A stretch of 33,944 nucleotides of DNA from Erythrobacter sp. (GTDB lineage Bacteria > Pseudomonadota > Alphaproteobacteria > Sphingomonadales > Sphingomonadaceae): assembly GCA_020629385.1 (NCBI GenBank), contig JAHDDJ010000003.1:4559-38502 (forward strand). The letters run 5' to 3'. The notes under the pieces were generated by a model. It had not been told where the DNA came from, did no database searches, and saw nothing but the letters and a program-made list of their open reading frames with translations. This document shows positions 26,862 to 33,944 of this stretch, piece after piece (position 1 is the stretch's first letter; the number at the start of each line of letters is the position of its first letter). A program made the position numbers and the translations under genes.

Positions 26862-27864
26862 CTGCTAGTAACCCCACACTCATCGCGTAGTAATTCGAGC
26901 AGTTATATTCGAGGATAACCCTATAATTTGAGGTTAAGAGCCATGCAGGTTTTCCAGGTCCGTCGGGCTGAAAGAAGGATGCCATCACGTCATCTGCGAG
27001 ATATTTTTGCGGTTGAACGCCGAGATTTCGCCACTCGCGGACGGTCTTCCACTGGCTGTGGCGTTCATGGACGCGCGGACAAACAGGCGCGACAATCTTG
27101 TTCTCGATAGCGCGTCTGTCGAGATTGTCCGGAACCGAAGCACGAACACCCCATGGCTGACCGCTTCGCCAGCCGGAATCCTGAAAATATCGGGCAATCG
27201 AGGCCAGAGTATCAGCGCGGTTGTTAAAGATATCGGCGCGCCCGTCTCCGTCACCGTCGGTGGCAAGGCGTAGATAGACGCTTGGCAGAAACTGCGGATT
27301 TCCAAATGCACCCGCCCAGCTGCCAACCAGTTGCGAGCGCGAATACCCCTTGTCCGCCACCTTCATCAAAGCGATCCATTCGCTTTCGAACAGTTCGCGT
27401 CGGCGCCCCTCCCATGCGAGAGTTGCGAGCGAGCGCGACAGGTCAAAATTGCCTTTGAACCCGCCATAATTGGTTTCGTGACCCCAAATCGCCATCAGGA
27501 TTTCCGAAGGGACACCATATTGCTGCTCGACGCGCTGCCTGATCAAACGAGTAGCATTGTACATGTCCTTCCCGCGGCGAATGCGTGTCGGGTTTACATG
27601 TGTGTTGATATACGGAGCCAGCGCAGGATAACCGGTGCGCGTTGGTGTACCTGGCTGTCCACGGTCGAGACGGATCACGCGATCATTCGGGGTGAGCCCG
27701 GATGTCATCCGTTGCAAAGTGCTCTCACTCACACCTTCGGCACGAGCCTTCGCCATCATCAATTGCACATAGGCATCGAATGAGAGACCCTGAGCCTGGA
27801 CTGGCGGTGTTGGAGATGTGAGAGCGAACGCTGCGGCAGCAGCAAACAAGGCGCGTTTGATCAT
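26845..27864 (-). CDS. MltB-family lytic murein transglycosylase
   Basis: Periplasmic enzyme of 339 residues that cleaves glycan strands to 1,6-anhydro ends. The signal peptide is about 1-24 (cleavage VQA|QG), with no lipobox. The catalytic glutamate is Glu130 in IWGHETNYGGF; the family block GSWAGAFGNPQFLPSVYLRLATDGDGDGRADIFNN follows, then SIARYFQDSGWRSGQPWG. It is the first gene of the minus-strand murein-to-tatD run and overlaps the lipoprotein gene by 17 bp. E. coli gene names do not map exactly, so no symbol is given. Confidence 0.94.
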   Translation of the reverse strand: MIKRALFAAAAAFALTSPTPPVQAQGLSFDAYVQLMMAKARAEGVSESTLQRMTSGLTPNDRVIRLDRGQPGTPTRTGYPALAPYINTHVNPTRIRRGKDMYNATRLIRQRVEQQYGVPSEILMAIWGHETNYGGFKGNFDLSRSLATLAWEGRRRELFESEWIALMKVADKGYSRSQLVGSWAGAFGNPQFLPSVYLRLATDGDGDGRADIFNNRADTLASIARYFQDSGWRSGQPWGVRASVPDNLDRRAIENKIVAPVCPRVHERHSQWKTVREWRNLGVQPQKYLADDVMASFFQPDGPGKPAWLLTSNYRVILEYNCSNYYAMSVGLLADEIAN

Positions 27865-27993
27865 GCCTTACCGTGTCACAACCGACATTAACCGCAAGTG
27901 CATTTCGGCGGGATGATGTGAAAAACTGTCAATCCGAGGGCATTAAGGGTGGTGACAATCCGTGCGAAGCTGGCTAGCGAGCGGTTTCTCTGC

Positions 27994-28083
27994 GGACAGG
28001 TGGCAGAGTGGTTGAATGCAGCGGTCTTGAAAACCGCCGTGCGTGCAAGCGTACCGTGGGTTCGAATCCCACCCTGTCCGCCA
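27994..28083 (+). tRNA. tRNA-Ser (anticodon UGA)
   Basis: A 90-nt gene including encoded CCA. The acceptor stem pairs GGACAGG (27994-28000) with CCTGTCC (28073-28079), followed by discriminator G and CCA. The anticodon stem GCGGT/ACCGC encloses the loop CTTGAAA with anticodon TGA at 28028-28030, reading UCA serine codons. The long variable arm (about CGTGCGTGCAAGCGTAC) is typical of serine tRNAs, and the T loop TTCGAAT is intact. Confidence 0.97.
28067..28083 (+). repeat. Direct repeat copy 1 (tRNA-Ser 3' end)
   Basis: TCCCACCCTGTCCGCCA, the last 17 bases of the tRNA-Ser gene, recurs exactly at 28194-28210. Such 3'-end copies are the usual mark of site-specific integration at tRNA genes. Confidence 0.85.
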
Positions 28084-28085
28084 TC

Positions 28086-28114
28086 AAAAGGGGCTCCGCA
28101 AGGGGCCCTTTTTT
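28086..28114 (+). terminator. Terminator after tRNA-Ser
   Basis: The outer stem AAAAGGG/CCCTTTT and an inner CTCC/GGGG stem with a GCAA loop form a hairpin ending in six T, starting 2 nt after the CCA. Confidence 0.8.
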
Positions 28115-28193
28115 GTGGCGGGTGGTGAGGAAAGAACCCGCTGGGTTCGGAGTCGAAGCGGAGCGGAGACGGCCGTAGCATTGCGAAGGCCAT

Positions 28194-28210
28194 TCCCACC
28201 CTGTCCGCCA
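28194..28210 (+). repeat. Direct repeat copy 2 (isolated tRNA-Ser 3' end)
   Basis: An exact 17-base copy of the tRNA-Ser 3' end, 127 bp downstream of the first. The preceding 80 bases do not resemble the rest of a tRNA. It fits an att-site remnant or a partial tRNA duplication; no integrase lies near it. Confidence 0.8.
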
Positions 28211-28226
28211 GAGAACTGCCATTTTT

Positions 28227-28955
28227 TTAGACGGTGATCGCGTGTTTACGCATTGCCTCGTAGAACGGGCGGCACCTATCCGCCAAAGCCGCAGCATCGC
28301 CGTCCAAAATTGGAAGTGGGCCAACAGCTGGACCGAAGCTGGTCGATGCGGCGACCTTGTCATACCAATGAGAGGCCCAGATACCGTCGGTTCGATGGGT
28401 GCCCTTTTTCCATCTGAGCATGCCCACGTCCCAGGGTATGTCCAACCTGTCACACAATGCGCGCAGATGTGCTTCCGGATCGTTCAAAAAACTGGTCGAG
28501 TCGATGACGGCGGGTACAGTATTTGAGTTTGCCCGCGCCCATTCGAAGTATTCCAGCTGACGATCATACCGAAGATCGTCAAATTTCACATGCACGCGTT
28601 TAACTGCATAGCTGGCAATTACCCGCTCAGGCTCGCGGATCAGGAATGCATGGCGATGGTCGGGAAAGTCGCGAATACTTACCGCATCGATCATATGGTG
28701 AGGCATGTGTTTCTGGTACCAGAAAGCAGAACCATCCGGAATTGGTCCGCGCATAGTTTCAGCTACACTGTGCCAGTCGCAGTCCATATCTGCGATGATT
28801 GCATCAGCCATGGGCTGCGGCTCACCTGATTGCTTCAGATACGCCCCATAGAATGGCTCATCACTGACAAAAGTGTCGGCGCGACCGCCAAAGCTGCGCA
28901 TCATCGCCGTAGAAATGTTCCGGGGGCCGGACCACATGGCGATGCGGATCGTCAT
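28227..28955 (-). CDS. Sulfotransferase family protein
   Basis: A 242-residue PAPS-dependent sulfotransferase-like fold. The 5'-phosphosulfate loop is SGPRNISTAMMRSF (9-22); the 3'-phosphate motif is REPERVIASY (107-116), with Arg107 and Ser115 as expected. It is cytoplasmic, with no signal peptide. The ATG overlaps the stop of the class IV aminotransferase (ATGA), so the two are coupled and probably act on related compounds. The acceptor is unknown. A related activity such as nucleotide-dependent transfer of another group cannot be excluded. Confidence 0.85.
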   Translation of the reverse strand: MTIRIAMWSGPRNISTAMMRSFGGRADTFVSDEPFYGAYLKQSGEPQPMADAIIADMDCDWHSVAETMRGPIPDGSAFWYQKHMPHHMIDAVSIRDFPDHRHAFLIREPERVIASYAVKRVHVKFDDLRYDRQLEYFEWARANSNTVPAVIDSTSFLNDPEAHLRALCDRLDIPWDVGMLRWKKGTHRTDGIWASHWYDKVAASTSFGPAVGPLPILDGDAAALADRCRPFYEAMRKHAITV

Positions 28956-29866
28956 GCTGCTGTATCTTGGTGGAGGCGCTCCAAGTACAGCTTCTGAAGC
29001 CGCTCGACCATCGGACCGCGTTTGCTTCCGATCTCACGCCCGTCAACTGAGCCGACAGGGGCCAAACCCGCGAACGTGCCCGTCGTAAACGCTTCGTCCG
29101 CGCCATAGACATCGATCAGTGAGAAGTTGCGTTCGAACACCGGGATGCCCGCCTCTTTCGCAATTTCGATGACCATTCCCCGCGTAATCCCATCAAGGCA
29201 ATAATCACCGGTGGAAGTCCACACTTCTCCGTTTTTCACGATAAAGAAATGCGTGGAATTGCATGTTGCCACAAAGCCGTGCGGATCGAGCATCAAGGCT
29301 TCGTCGGCACCAGCCTGTGTGGCCTGGATACACGCAGTGATACAGTTGAGCTTGCTGTGAGAATTCAGCTTGGGGTCCTGCACATCGGGATAACCACGGC
29401 GCACATGAACCGTGTATAGATTGAGCATGTTTGTCGCTGTTTCCGGAACGGGGTCTTTCCATTCGGGAATGATAACAATTGTTGCCGGTGAAATTACGAC
29501 GCGGGGATCCTGATACGGTGTCGAACGAACACCGCGCGTCACCATCAGGCGGATATGGACACCATCTCCAGCCATGCCATTGGCTGCCATGACAGCATAG
29601 AGACGACGGATCATCTCTTCCTGAGATATACCAATATCCATCGCGATGGCTTTGGCGCCGCGATAAAGCCGGTGCAGGTGGCGATCGAGGAAAGCAATCT
29701 TGCCATTATGGACACGCAAACCTTCCCATACACCGTCGCCGAGCATGAAGCCGCTATCGAAGACTGAAACCTTGGCCTCAGGGCGCGGGAAATGCTCGCC
29801 GTTTACATCGATGATGACGCTCTCGTTGCGCGCATCGGGAACATAGCTGTGCGTGCCCTTACCCAC
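28952..29866 (-). CDS. Fold-type IV (class IV) PLP aminotransferase, BCAT/D-amino-acid transaminase-like
   Basis: A 304-residue protein. Family features are VSVFDSGFMLGDGVWEGLR (33-51), RLYRG, and the PLP lysine Lys172 in NSHSKLNCI. The motif after it normally reads like GxVTEGxxSNxF, with the Glu touching the pyridine nitrogen of PLP; here it reads GFVATCNSTHFF, with Thr in place of Glu and His in place of Asn. The enzyme may have changed chemistry or belong to an atypical branch, so I give no amino-acid specificity. The start GTG at 29866 is 2 bp after the lpd stop, so it is read with pdhC-lpd. The sulfotransferase follows by ATGA overlap. Confidence 0.88.
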   Translation of the reverse strand: MGKGTHSYVPDARNESVIIDVNGEHFPRPEAKVSVFDSGFMLGDGVWEGLRVHNGKIAFLDRHLHRLYRGAKAIAMDIGISQEEMIRRLYAVMAANGMAGDGVHIRLMVTRGVRSTPYQDPRVVISPATIVIIPEWKDPVPETATNMLNLYTVHVRRGYPDVQDPKLNSHSKLNCITACIQATQAGADEALMLDPHGFVATCNSTHFFIVKNGEVWTSTGDYCLDGITRGMVIEIAKEAGIPVFERNFSLIDVYGADEAFTTGTFAGLAPVGSVDGREIGSKRGPMVERLQKLYLERLHQDTAA

Positions 29867-29868
29867 GG

Positions 29869-31278
29869 CTAGATGTGTAGCGCTTTACCGTAAGCGCCGA
29901 GCACGCTTTCGTGCATCATTTCGCTTAACGTCGGATGCGGGAACACGGTCTGCATCAATTCTGCCTCCGTGGTTTCAAGCTGCTTGCCGACAGTATAGCC
30001 CTGGATCAATTCGGTCACCTCCGCGCCGATCATATGCGCGCCAAGAAGTTCGCCGGTTTTTGCGTCGAACACCGTCTTGATGAACCCTTCCGCTTCGCCG
30101 AGTGCAATGGCTTTACCGTTACCGATGAATGGGAAGTTACCGACTTTGACTTCATAACCCGCTTCCTTTGCCTTCGCTTCGGTCATGCCGACGCTGGCGA
30201 TTTGCGGATGGCAATAGGTGCAGCCGGGAATGTTGTTGCGGTCCAGCGCGTGCGGGTGAACATCCTTGTTGCCCAGTTCCTGAGCAATAGCTTCGGCAGC
30301 TGTCACGCCTTCATGGCTGGCCTTGTGCGCTAGCCAAGGGCCGGGTGTGCAATCACCAATCGCCCAAAGGCCCTTGGATTTGGTGCGACCATACGGGTCG
30401 ATCTGGATGAAGCCGCGATCCATTTCTGCAAGCTTTTCAAGGCCGATATTCTCGGTGTTCGGCACAATTCCGATAGCGGTGATGACATGCGTAAATTCGG
30501 TTGTCTGGACCTTGCCATCCTTGCCCTTTATTTTGGCGGTTACGCCTTTGTCGCCGACCTTGAGGTCTTCCACTCCGGCCCCGGTCATGATCGTCATGCC
30601 CTGCTTGGTGAGTGACTTTTCAAGGAAGGCGGAAACCTCGGCGTCCTCCACCGGAACAACGCGGTCCAGCATCTCGACGACGGTCACGTCTGAGCCCATA
30701 TCGTTGTAGAAGCTGGCGAACTCGATGCCGATTGCGCCAGAGCCAATTACCAGAAGCTTTTTAGGCATTTCCGGTGGCGTCATGGCGGTACGATAGGTCC
30801 AAACCCGTTTGCCGTCGGCGGGGGCGAAGGGCAGATCGCGGGCACGTGCTCCGGTCGCAACAATCACGTGTTTAGCGGTCAGCTTTTCCTCACCCTTGTC
30901 GCCTTTGACAGTTAGGGAAGTCGGGCCTGTCAGGGTGCCCTCCCCCATATGTACGGCGATCTTGTTCTTCTTCATCAGATGCGTGACGCCCTGATTTAGC
31001 TGTTTGGCGACACCACGGCTTCGCTTAACCACGGCTTCGAGATCGGCCTCGATTTTCTGCGCCTTCAAACCGTAATCGCCAGCATTCTGCATGTAGTGGA
31101 AGATCTCTGCCGAACGCAGCAACGCCTTCGTCGGAATACAGCCCCAATTGAGGCAGATGCCGCCCAAATTCTCGCGCTCTACAATCGCGGTTTTCAGGCC
31201 CAACTGTGCGCAGCGGATTGCCGCGACATAGCCGCCGGGGCCAGAGCCGAGAACGATTACATCATATGAGGACGCCAT
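29869..31278 (-). CDS. lpdA: Dihydrolipoyl dehydrogenase (E3)
   Basis: FAD enzyme of 469 residues that reoxidises dihydrolipoyl groups of 2-oxoacid dehydrogenase complexes. The FAD site is GSGPGGYVAAIRCAQLG; the redox disulfide is Cys42/Cys47 in GGICLNWGCIPTKAL; the NAD site is VIGSGAIGIEFASFY; the active pair His448/Glu453 is in HPTLSE at the C-terminus. Start: ATG at 31278 with GGAG 6 nt upstream; an in-frame GTG two codons earlier is less likely. It is encoded just downstream of pdhC and the small secreted protein. Confidence 0.97.
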   Translation of the reverse strand: MASSYDVIVLGSGPGGYVAAIRCAQLGLKTAIVERENLGGICLNWGCIPTKALLRSAEIFHYMQNAGDYGLKAQKIEADLEAVVKRSRGVAKQLNQGVTHLMKKNKIAVHMGEGTLTGPTSLTVKGDKGEEKLTAKHVIVATGARARDLPFAPADGKRVWTYRTAMTPPEMPKKLLVIGSGAIGIEFASFYNDMGSDVTVVEMLDRVVPVEDAEVSAFLEKSLTKQGMTIMTGAGVEDLKVGDKGVTAKIKGKDGKVQTTEFTHVITAIGIVPNTENIGLEKLAEMDRGFIQIDPYGRTKSKGLWAIGDCTPGPWLAHKASHEGVTAAEAIAQELGNKDVHPHALDRNNIPGCTYCHPQIASVGMTEAKAKEAGYEVKVGNFPFIGNGKAIALGEAEGFIKTVFDAKTGELLGAHMIGAEVTELIQGYTVGKQLETTEAELMQTVFPHPTLSEMMHESVLGAYGKALHI

Positions 31279-31305
31279 ATTCACTCCGGTTGTGAACTAT
31301 GCAGA

Positions 31306-31716
31306 TCAACCTGCCACCAGTTCAATATACTTTGCTTCGACCCAGCCGAAATTGCATGGGCCATTATAGGGTTCCGGATCGGACAGGGCCGCGCTCACGC
31401 GGCAGTCGCCCAGATCCTGTGTTTCATTTTTTGGATAGACGATGCCCTGCCACCCCTCGTCAGCCTCGCAAAGCCAAACCAAAGAAGACAGCTGCAATTG
31501 GTCCTTGATAGGAGCGAGATCGCTGGAGTCAGTATAGACACGCATGAAGTCGCCTTTTTTCGGCTCGAACATGGCAATACGCCCGATGGCCGGGCAAGCA
31601 TCGCTGTCGGGGCCTTGCAGGCCGATAACTGGAATACGGCCAGCGTCGGAGTAATCCTCATCGTGAACAGCCGTCATAGACAGGCTGGCGAATACAAATG
31701 CGGCAGCGAACTTCAT
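31306..31716 (-). CDS. Small secreted SH3-like protein between pdhC and lpd
   Basis: A 136-residue protein with a short hydrophobic N-terminus (FAAAFVFASLSMTAV) that looks like a signal peptide. The mature part has four cysteines (in DACPAIG, VWLCEAD, LGDCRVS, NGPCNFGW) and a pattern (LSSLVWLCEADEGWQGIVYP ... GPCNFGWVEAKYIE) like bacterial SH3-type beta folds seen in sphingomonad hypothetical proteins. The ATG is 3 bp after the pdhC stop, so it is in the pdhC-lpd operon. Its role there is unknown; export would keep it away from the cytoplasmic complex. Confidence 0.8.
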   Translation of the reverse strand: MKFAAAFVFASLSMTAVHDEDYSDAGRIPVIGLQGPDSDACPAIGRIAMFEPKKGDFMRVYTDSSDLAPIKDQLQLSSLVWLCEADEGWQGIVYPKNETQDLGDCRVSAALSDPEPYNGPCNFGWVEAKYIELVAG

Positions 31717-31719
31717 TGA

Positions 31720-33021
31720 TCAGGCGACAAGGCCGAGCGGATTTTCGACCAGCTTTTTGAATGCATCCATAAACTTGGCTCCATCGACACCGTCAATTGC
31801 GCGGTGATCGAAGCTGCCTGTTGCGGTCATAATCGTTGCAACCGAAAGCGCGCCATCGACTACATGCGGACGCTGCTCCCCTGCCCCGACGGCCAAAATC
31901 ATGGCTTGCGGCGGGTTGATAACGGCGTCGAACTGCTTGGTTCCGAACATACCCAGGTTCGAAAGGCTGGCTGTGCCGCCCTGATACTCGTGAGGCTGCA
32001 ATTTGCCGTCGCGCGCTTTGCCGGCCAGTTCTTTCATCTCGGTCGATATCTGTGACACTGATTTGCCGCCCGCATCGGTGATAATCGGAGTAATTAGCCC
32101 ACTCGGCGCTGCTACTGCCACCGAAACATCCTGACGATGATATTGGCGCAAAACATCTCCGCCGAAGCTGACATTGCATTGCGGAACCATTTGCAAAGCT
32201 TTGGCCAAAGCCTTGATAAGTAGGTCATTTACCGAGAGTTTGATTTCCTGCGCTTCCAAGGCTCCGTTGAGCTGCTTGCGGAGGTCGAGAAGTGCATCAA
32301 GCTGGACGTCGACCGTCAGATAGATGTGCGGAATTGTCTGTTTCGCTTCGGTCAGGCGACGCGCGATGACCTTGCGGACATTGTTGAGCTTCTCGTCTTC
32401 ATGCGGAATGCCGAAATCGGGGATTTCGCTTGGAGCAGCTGCAACCGGCGCGCCGGTCTGCGGTGAAGCGGCGGCAGTCGCGGATTTTGGAGCGGAAGAT
32501 GCACCCTCCACATCGGCTTTCACAATACGCCCGTTTGGACCGGAACCGCTTATGGTCGAAAGATCGATGCCGTTCTGTTCCGCGATACGCTTCGCCAGAG
32601 GGGATGCGATAATGCGATCACCCTTCGCAGCGGGCGCTGGTGCCGATGTCAGAGCGGGAGCAGGCGCCGGTGTAGGTGCCGGTACGGGATTTGAGGCGGC
32701 TTCCTCAGCTGGTGCGGCCTCTTCTGCTTTTGGCGCATCGCCGGATAACGCGGCAGCTTTTGCGTCATCGACGTTTTCGCCTTCCTCGGCCAACATCGCG
32801 ATAATTGTGCCGACCTGTACATTCTCGCTACCTTCGTCGACCATGATCGAGGCAATAACGCCCTCGTCCACTGCTTCGAATTCCATCGTCGCTTTGTCGG
32901 TTTCGATTTCTGCCATGATGTCGCCGGCGCTCACAGTATCGCCTTCTTTCACAAGCCATTTGGCAAGCGTGCCTTCTTCCATTGTGGGCGAAAGCGCGGG
33001 CATCTTGATCGGGGTTGGCAT
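31720..33021 (-). CDS. pdhC: Pyruvate dehydrogenase E2, dihydrolipoyl acetyltransferase
   Basis: A 433-residue E2 of the pyruvate dehydrogenase complex. One lipoyl domain (about 1-78) carries the lipoylated Lys43 in [10 protein letters not shown]. An Ala/Pro-rich linker, the E3-binding domain ([35 protein letters not shown]) and a second linker follow. The acyltransferase core ends with the catalytic HxxxDG motif in [15 protein letters not shown]. Start ATG at 33021 with [17 protein letters not shown], the usual E2 N-terminus; the upstream frame has no family support. The E1 genes are not adjacent: the upstream neighbour is a divergent stress protein. Confidence 0.95.
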   Translation of the reverse strand: MPTPIKMPALSPTMEEGTLAKWLVKEGDTVSAGDIMAEIETDKATMEFEAVDEGVIASIMVDEGSENVQVGTIIAMLAEEGENVDDAKAAALSGDAPKAEEAAPAEEAASNPVPAPTPAPAPALTSAPAPAAKGDRIIASPLAKRIAEQNGIDLSTISGSGPNGRIVKADVEGASSAPKSATAAASPQTGAPVAAAPSEIPDFGIPHEDEKLNNVRKVIARRLTEAKQTIPHIYLTVDVQLDALLDLRKQLNGALEAQEIKLSVNDLLIKALAKALQMVPQCNVSFGGDVLRQYHRQDVSVAVAAPSGLITPIITDAGGKSVSQISTEMKELAGKARDGKLQPHEYQGGTASLSNLGMFGTKQFDAVINPPQAMILAVGAGEQRPHVVDGALSVATIMTATGSFDHRAIDGVDGAKFMDAFKKLVENPLGLVA

Positions 33022-33159
33022 AAGCGTCCGGTAAATCCTGTTTTGACTGAGTGCCTCTCTGGCCAATTTGTGCCAATCGGGCAAGGTTCTTGCGCCGAAT
33101 ACGATTTCATCCGATACGTTACGGCATGGCAGCCAAGCGGTGCTGTGCGAGGGGATTGA

Positions 33160-33615
33160 ATGCGCGTTTATCTCGTAATCATGGATGACACCGAAGAAGC
33201 GCGCAAAGCGCTCCGCTTCGCATCACGAAGAGCCATGGCCACTGGCGGCGGGGTTCACATCCTCGCCCTCGTCGCGAAACAGAATTTCAACGCCTTCGGT
33301 TCGGTGCAAGCGACGATCGAACAAGAGGCCCGTGACAGGGCAGAAGTCATGGCCAGTAGCGCTGCGGGCAATCTTTTTTCCGAAAGCGGGAAGATGCCGA
33401 CGATCTCGGTTCGCAATGGCGAAGGTCAGGCTGTGATCAAGGAATATCTGGCCGATCACCCCGAAGTGGCCGCTCTGGTACTCGGCGCTGCGGCAGAGGG
33501 GCCTCCCGGGCCGCTTATCAGCCATTTCTCGGCGCATTCGGGTAGTTTGCCCTGCCCGCTTTACATCGTGCCGGGCGGTTTCTCGAATGAAGAGATCGAC
33601 CGCCTCACCGGCTGA
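33160..33615 (+). CDS. Universal stress protein (UspA-like)
   Basis: A 151-residue single Usp domain with the start [25 protein letters not shown] and an end ([37 protein letters not shown]) that follows the Usp C-terminal strand pattern. The ATP-binding pattern G-2x-G-9x-G(S/T) is not clearly conserved, so ATP binding is doubtful. ATG at 33160 with GAGGGG about 8 nt upstream. It diverges from pdhC across a 138-bp gap and converges on the RNase R end 12 bp away. Confidence 0.88.
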   Translation: MRVYLVIMDDTEEARKALRFASRRAMATGGGVHILALVAKQNFNAFGSVQATIEQEARDRAEVMASSAAGNLFSESGKMPTISVRNGEGQAVIKEYLADHPEVAALVLGAAAEGPPGPLISHFSAHSGSLPCPLYIVPGGFSNEEIDRLTG

Positions 33616-33627
33616 TCATCCCGACCA

Positions 33628-33944
33628 TTAGCGCTTTTTCTTGCCTTGATGCCGGATATTGCCCGGACGCCCGCGCTTTCCGGTTCTGAATTTGGGTTTG
33701 CCTTTTGGCTTCGACCTTTTGCGTTCGGGCGGGCGGCCGCCACGGGCTTCGATCGGGTTGCCGTCAGAATCGAGCGGAATGAATTTGAGTGCGCCCGTTA
33801 GCGGATTTGCTTCCCCGAGTTTCAGTTCCAGAACGTCACCGGACGAATAGGTTTTGCCGGTTCGTTCTCCAATCAGGGATTGCGCCGCTTCGTCATAGCG
33901 GAAATAGTCGGAACCCAGCGTTGAGACCGGCACCAGCCCGTCGC
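33628..33944 (-). CDS. rnr: Ribonuclease R, C-terminal end (partial, runs off the right edge)
   Basis: About 105 residues, the end of the S1 RNA-binding domain and the basic tail of the processive 3'-5' exoribonuclease RNase R. The readable part starts DGLVPVSTLGSDYFRYDEAAQSLIGE, the conserved end of the catalytic and S1 region, then VLELKLGEANPLTGALKFIP. The tail is strongly basic (KRSKPKGKPKFRTGKRGRPG...KKKR), typical of RNase R. Family identity is by recognition of this end; the catalytic core is outside the window. Confidence 0.88.
   Translation of the reverse strand, partial: DGLVPVSTLGSDYFRYDEAAQSLIGERTGKTYSSGDVLELKLGEANPLTGALKFIPLDSDGNPIEARGGRPPERKRSKPKGKPKFRTGKRGRPGNIRHQGKKKR

Noticed and set aside
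28115-28193. A second, decayed tRNA-Ser body before the isolated 3' end
   Set aside because: Only the last 17 bases match; no D arm, anticodon arm or T loop can be found in the preceding sequence.
27888-28453. Minus-strand reading frames over tRNA-Ser with motifs such as VGFEPTVRLHARRFSRP and GIRTHGTLARTAVFKTAAF
   Set aside because: These are the familiar spurious proteins made by translating the antisense of a serine tRNA; the tRNA explains the sequence.
33058-33079. Sigma-54-like promoter on the minus strand upstream of pdhC (TTGGCAC ... TTGG)
   Set aside because: The distance between the GG and GC elements is off by one and the -12 part is poor; likely chance.
1-33944. CRISPR arrays, insertion sequences or phage genes
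   Set aside because: No regularly spaced repeats, transposase or phage proteins were seen on either strand.

Overview
The window is a stretch of ordinary, densely packed chromosome from an alphaproteobacterium. It most likely comes from the Sphingomonadales and looks most like the Erythrobacter/Altererythrobacter group. The reasons are the gene order dusB-ntrB-ntrC-ntrY-ntrX-hfq-hflX, a fused ispDF, a tandem-domain Hfq, a lone pdhC close to lpd, and the murein/tmk/holB/metG/tatD cluster. I see no phage, plasmid, insertion sequence or CRISPR. The taxonomic call is inference from gene content and order.

Layout, left to right. gyrA (partial, minus strand) runs off the left edge. A regulatory gap precedes a secreted TPR-like protein (plus), which is closed by a strong terminator. 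Next comes a minus-strand run sbtA -> sbtB-like PII -> beta-carbonic anhydrase -> NYN-domain protein, which looks like a bicarbonate uptake and interconversion module. lipA and a COQ10/RatA-type SRPBCC gene follow on plus. pncC and ispDF are on minus, with pncC running antiparallel into the COQ10-type gene. dusB, ntrB, ntrC, ntrY, ntrX, hfq and hflX then form a plus-strand block of about 9 kb for tRNA modification, nitrogen signalling, RNA chaperoning and ribosome rescue. It ends head-on against mazG.

From about 27.9 kb back to 19.7 kb, minus-strand genes form one coupled run: mltB -> RlpA/SPOR lipoprotein -> dac -> tmk -> holB -> metG -> tatD -> metallo-beta-lactamase -> a previously unlisted 55-residue membrane protein. 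Several junctions are ATGA or TGATG overlaps. A tRNA-Ser(UGA) gene lies beyond mltB on plus, and 17 bases of its 3' end are repeated 127 bp downstream.

The right end carries a second minus-strand run: pdhC (E2) -> small secreted SH3-like protein -> lpd (E3) -> fold-type-IV aminotransferase -> sulfotransferase. With lipA elsewhere in the window, this gives much of the lipoate and pyruvate dehydrogenase machinery, but the E1 genes are not here. A universal stress protein (plus) and the C-terminal end of RNase R (minus) close the window.

The most interesting items are the sbtA/sbtB/carbonic anhydrase module with a PII-like protein lacking the C-terminal redox loop, the two-Sm-domain Hfq, the tRNA 3'-end repeat, the aminotransferase/sulfotransferase pair with an altered PLP-site motif, and the small coupled membrane protein. 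I did not find a clearly new defence or mobile system.
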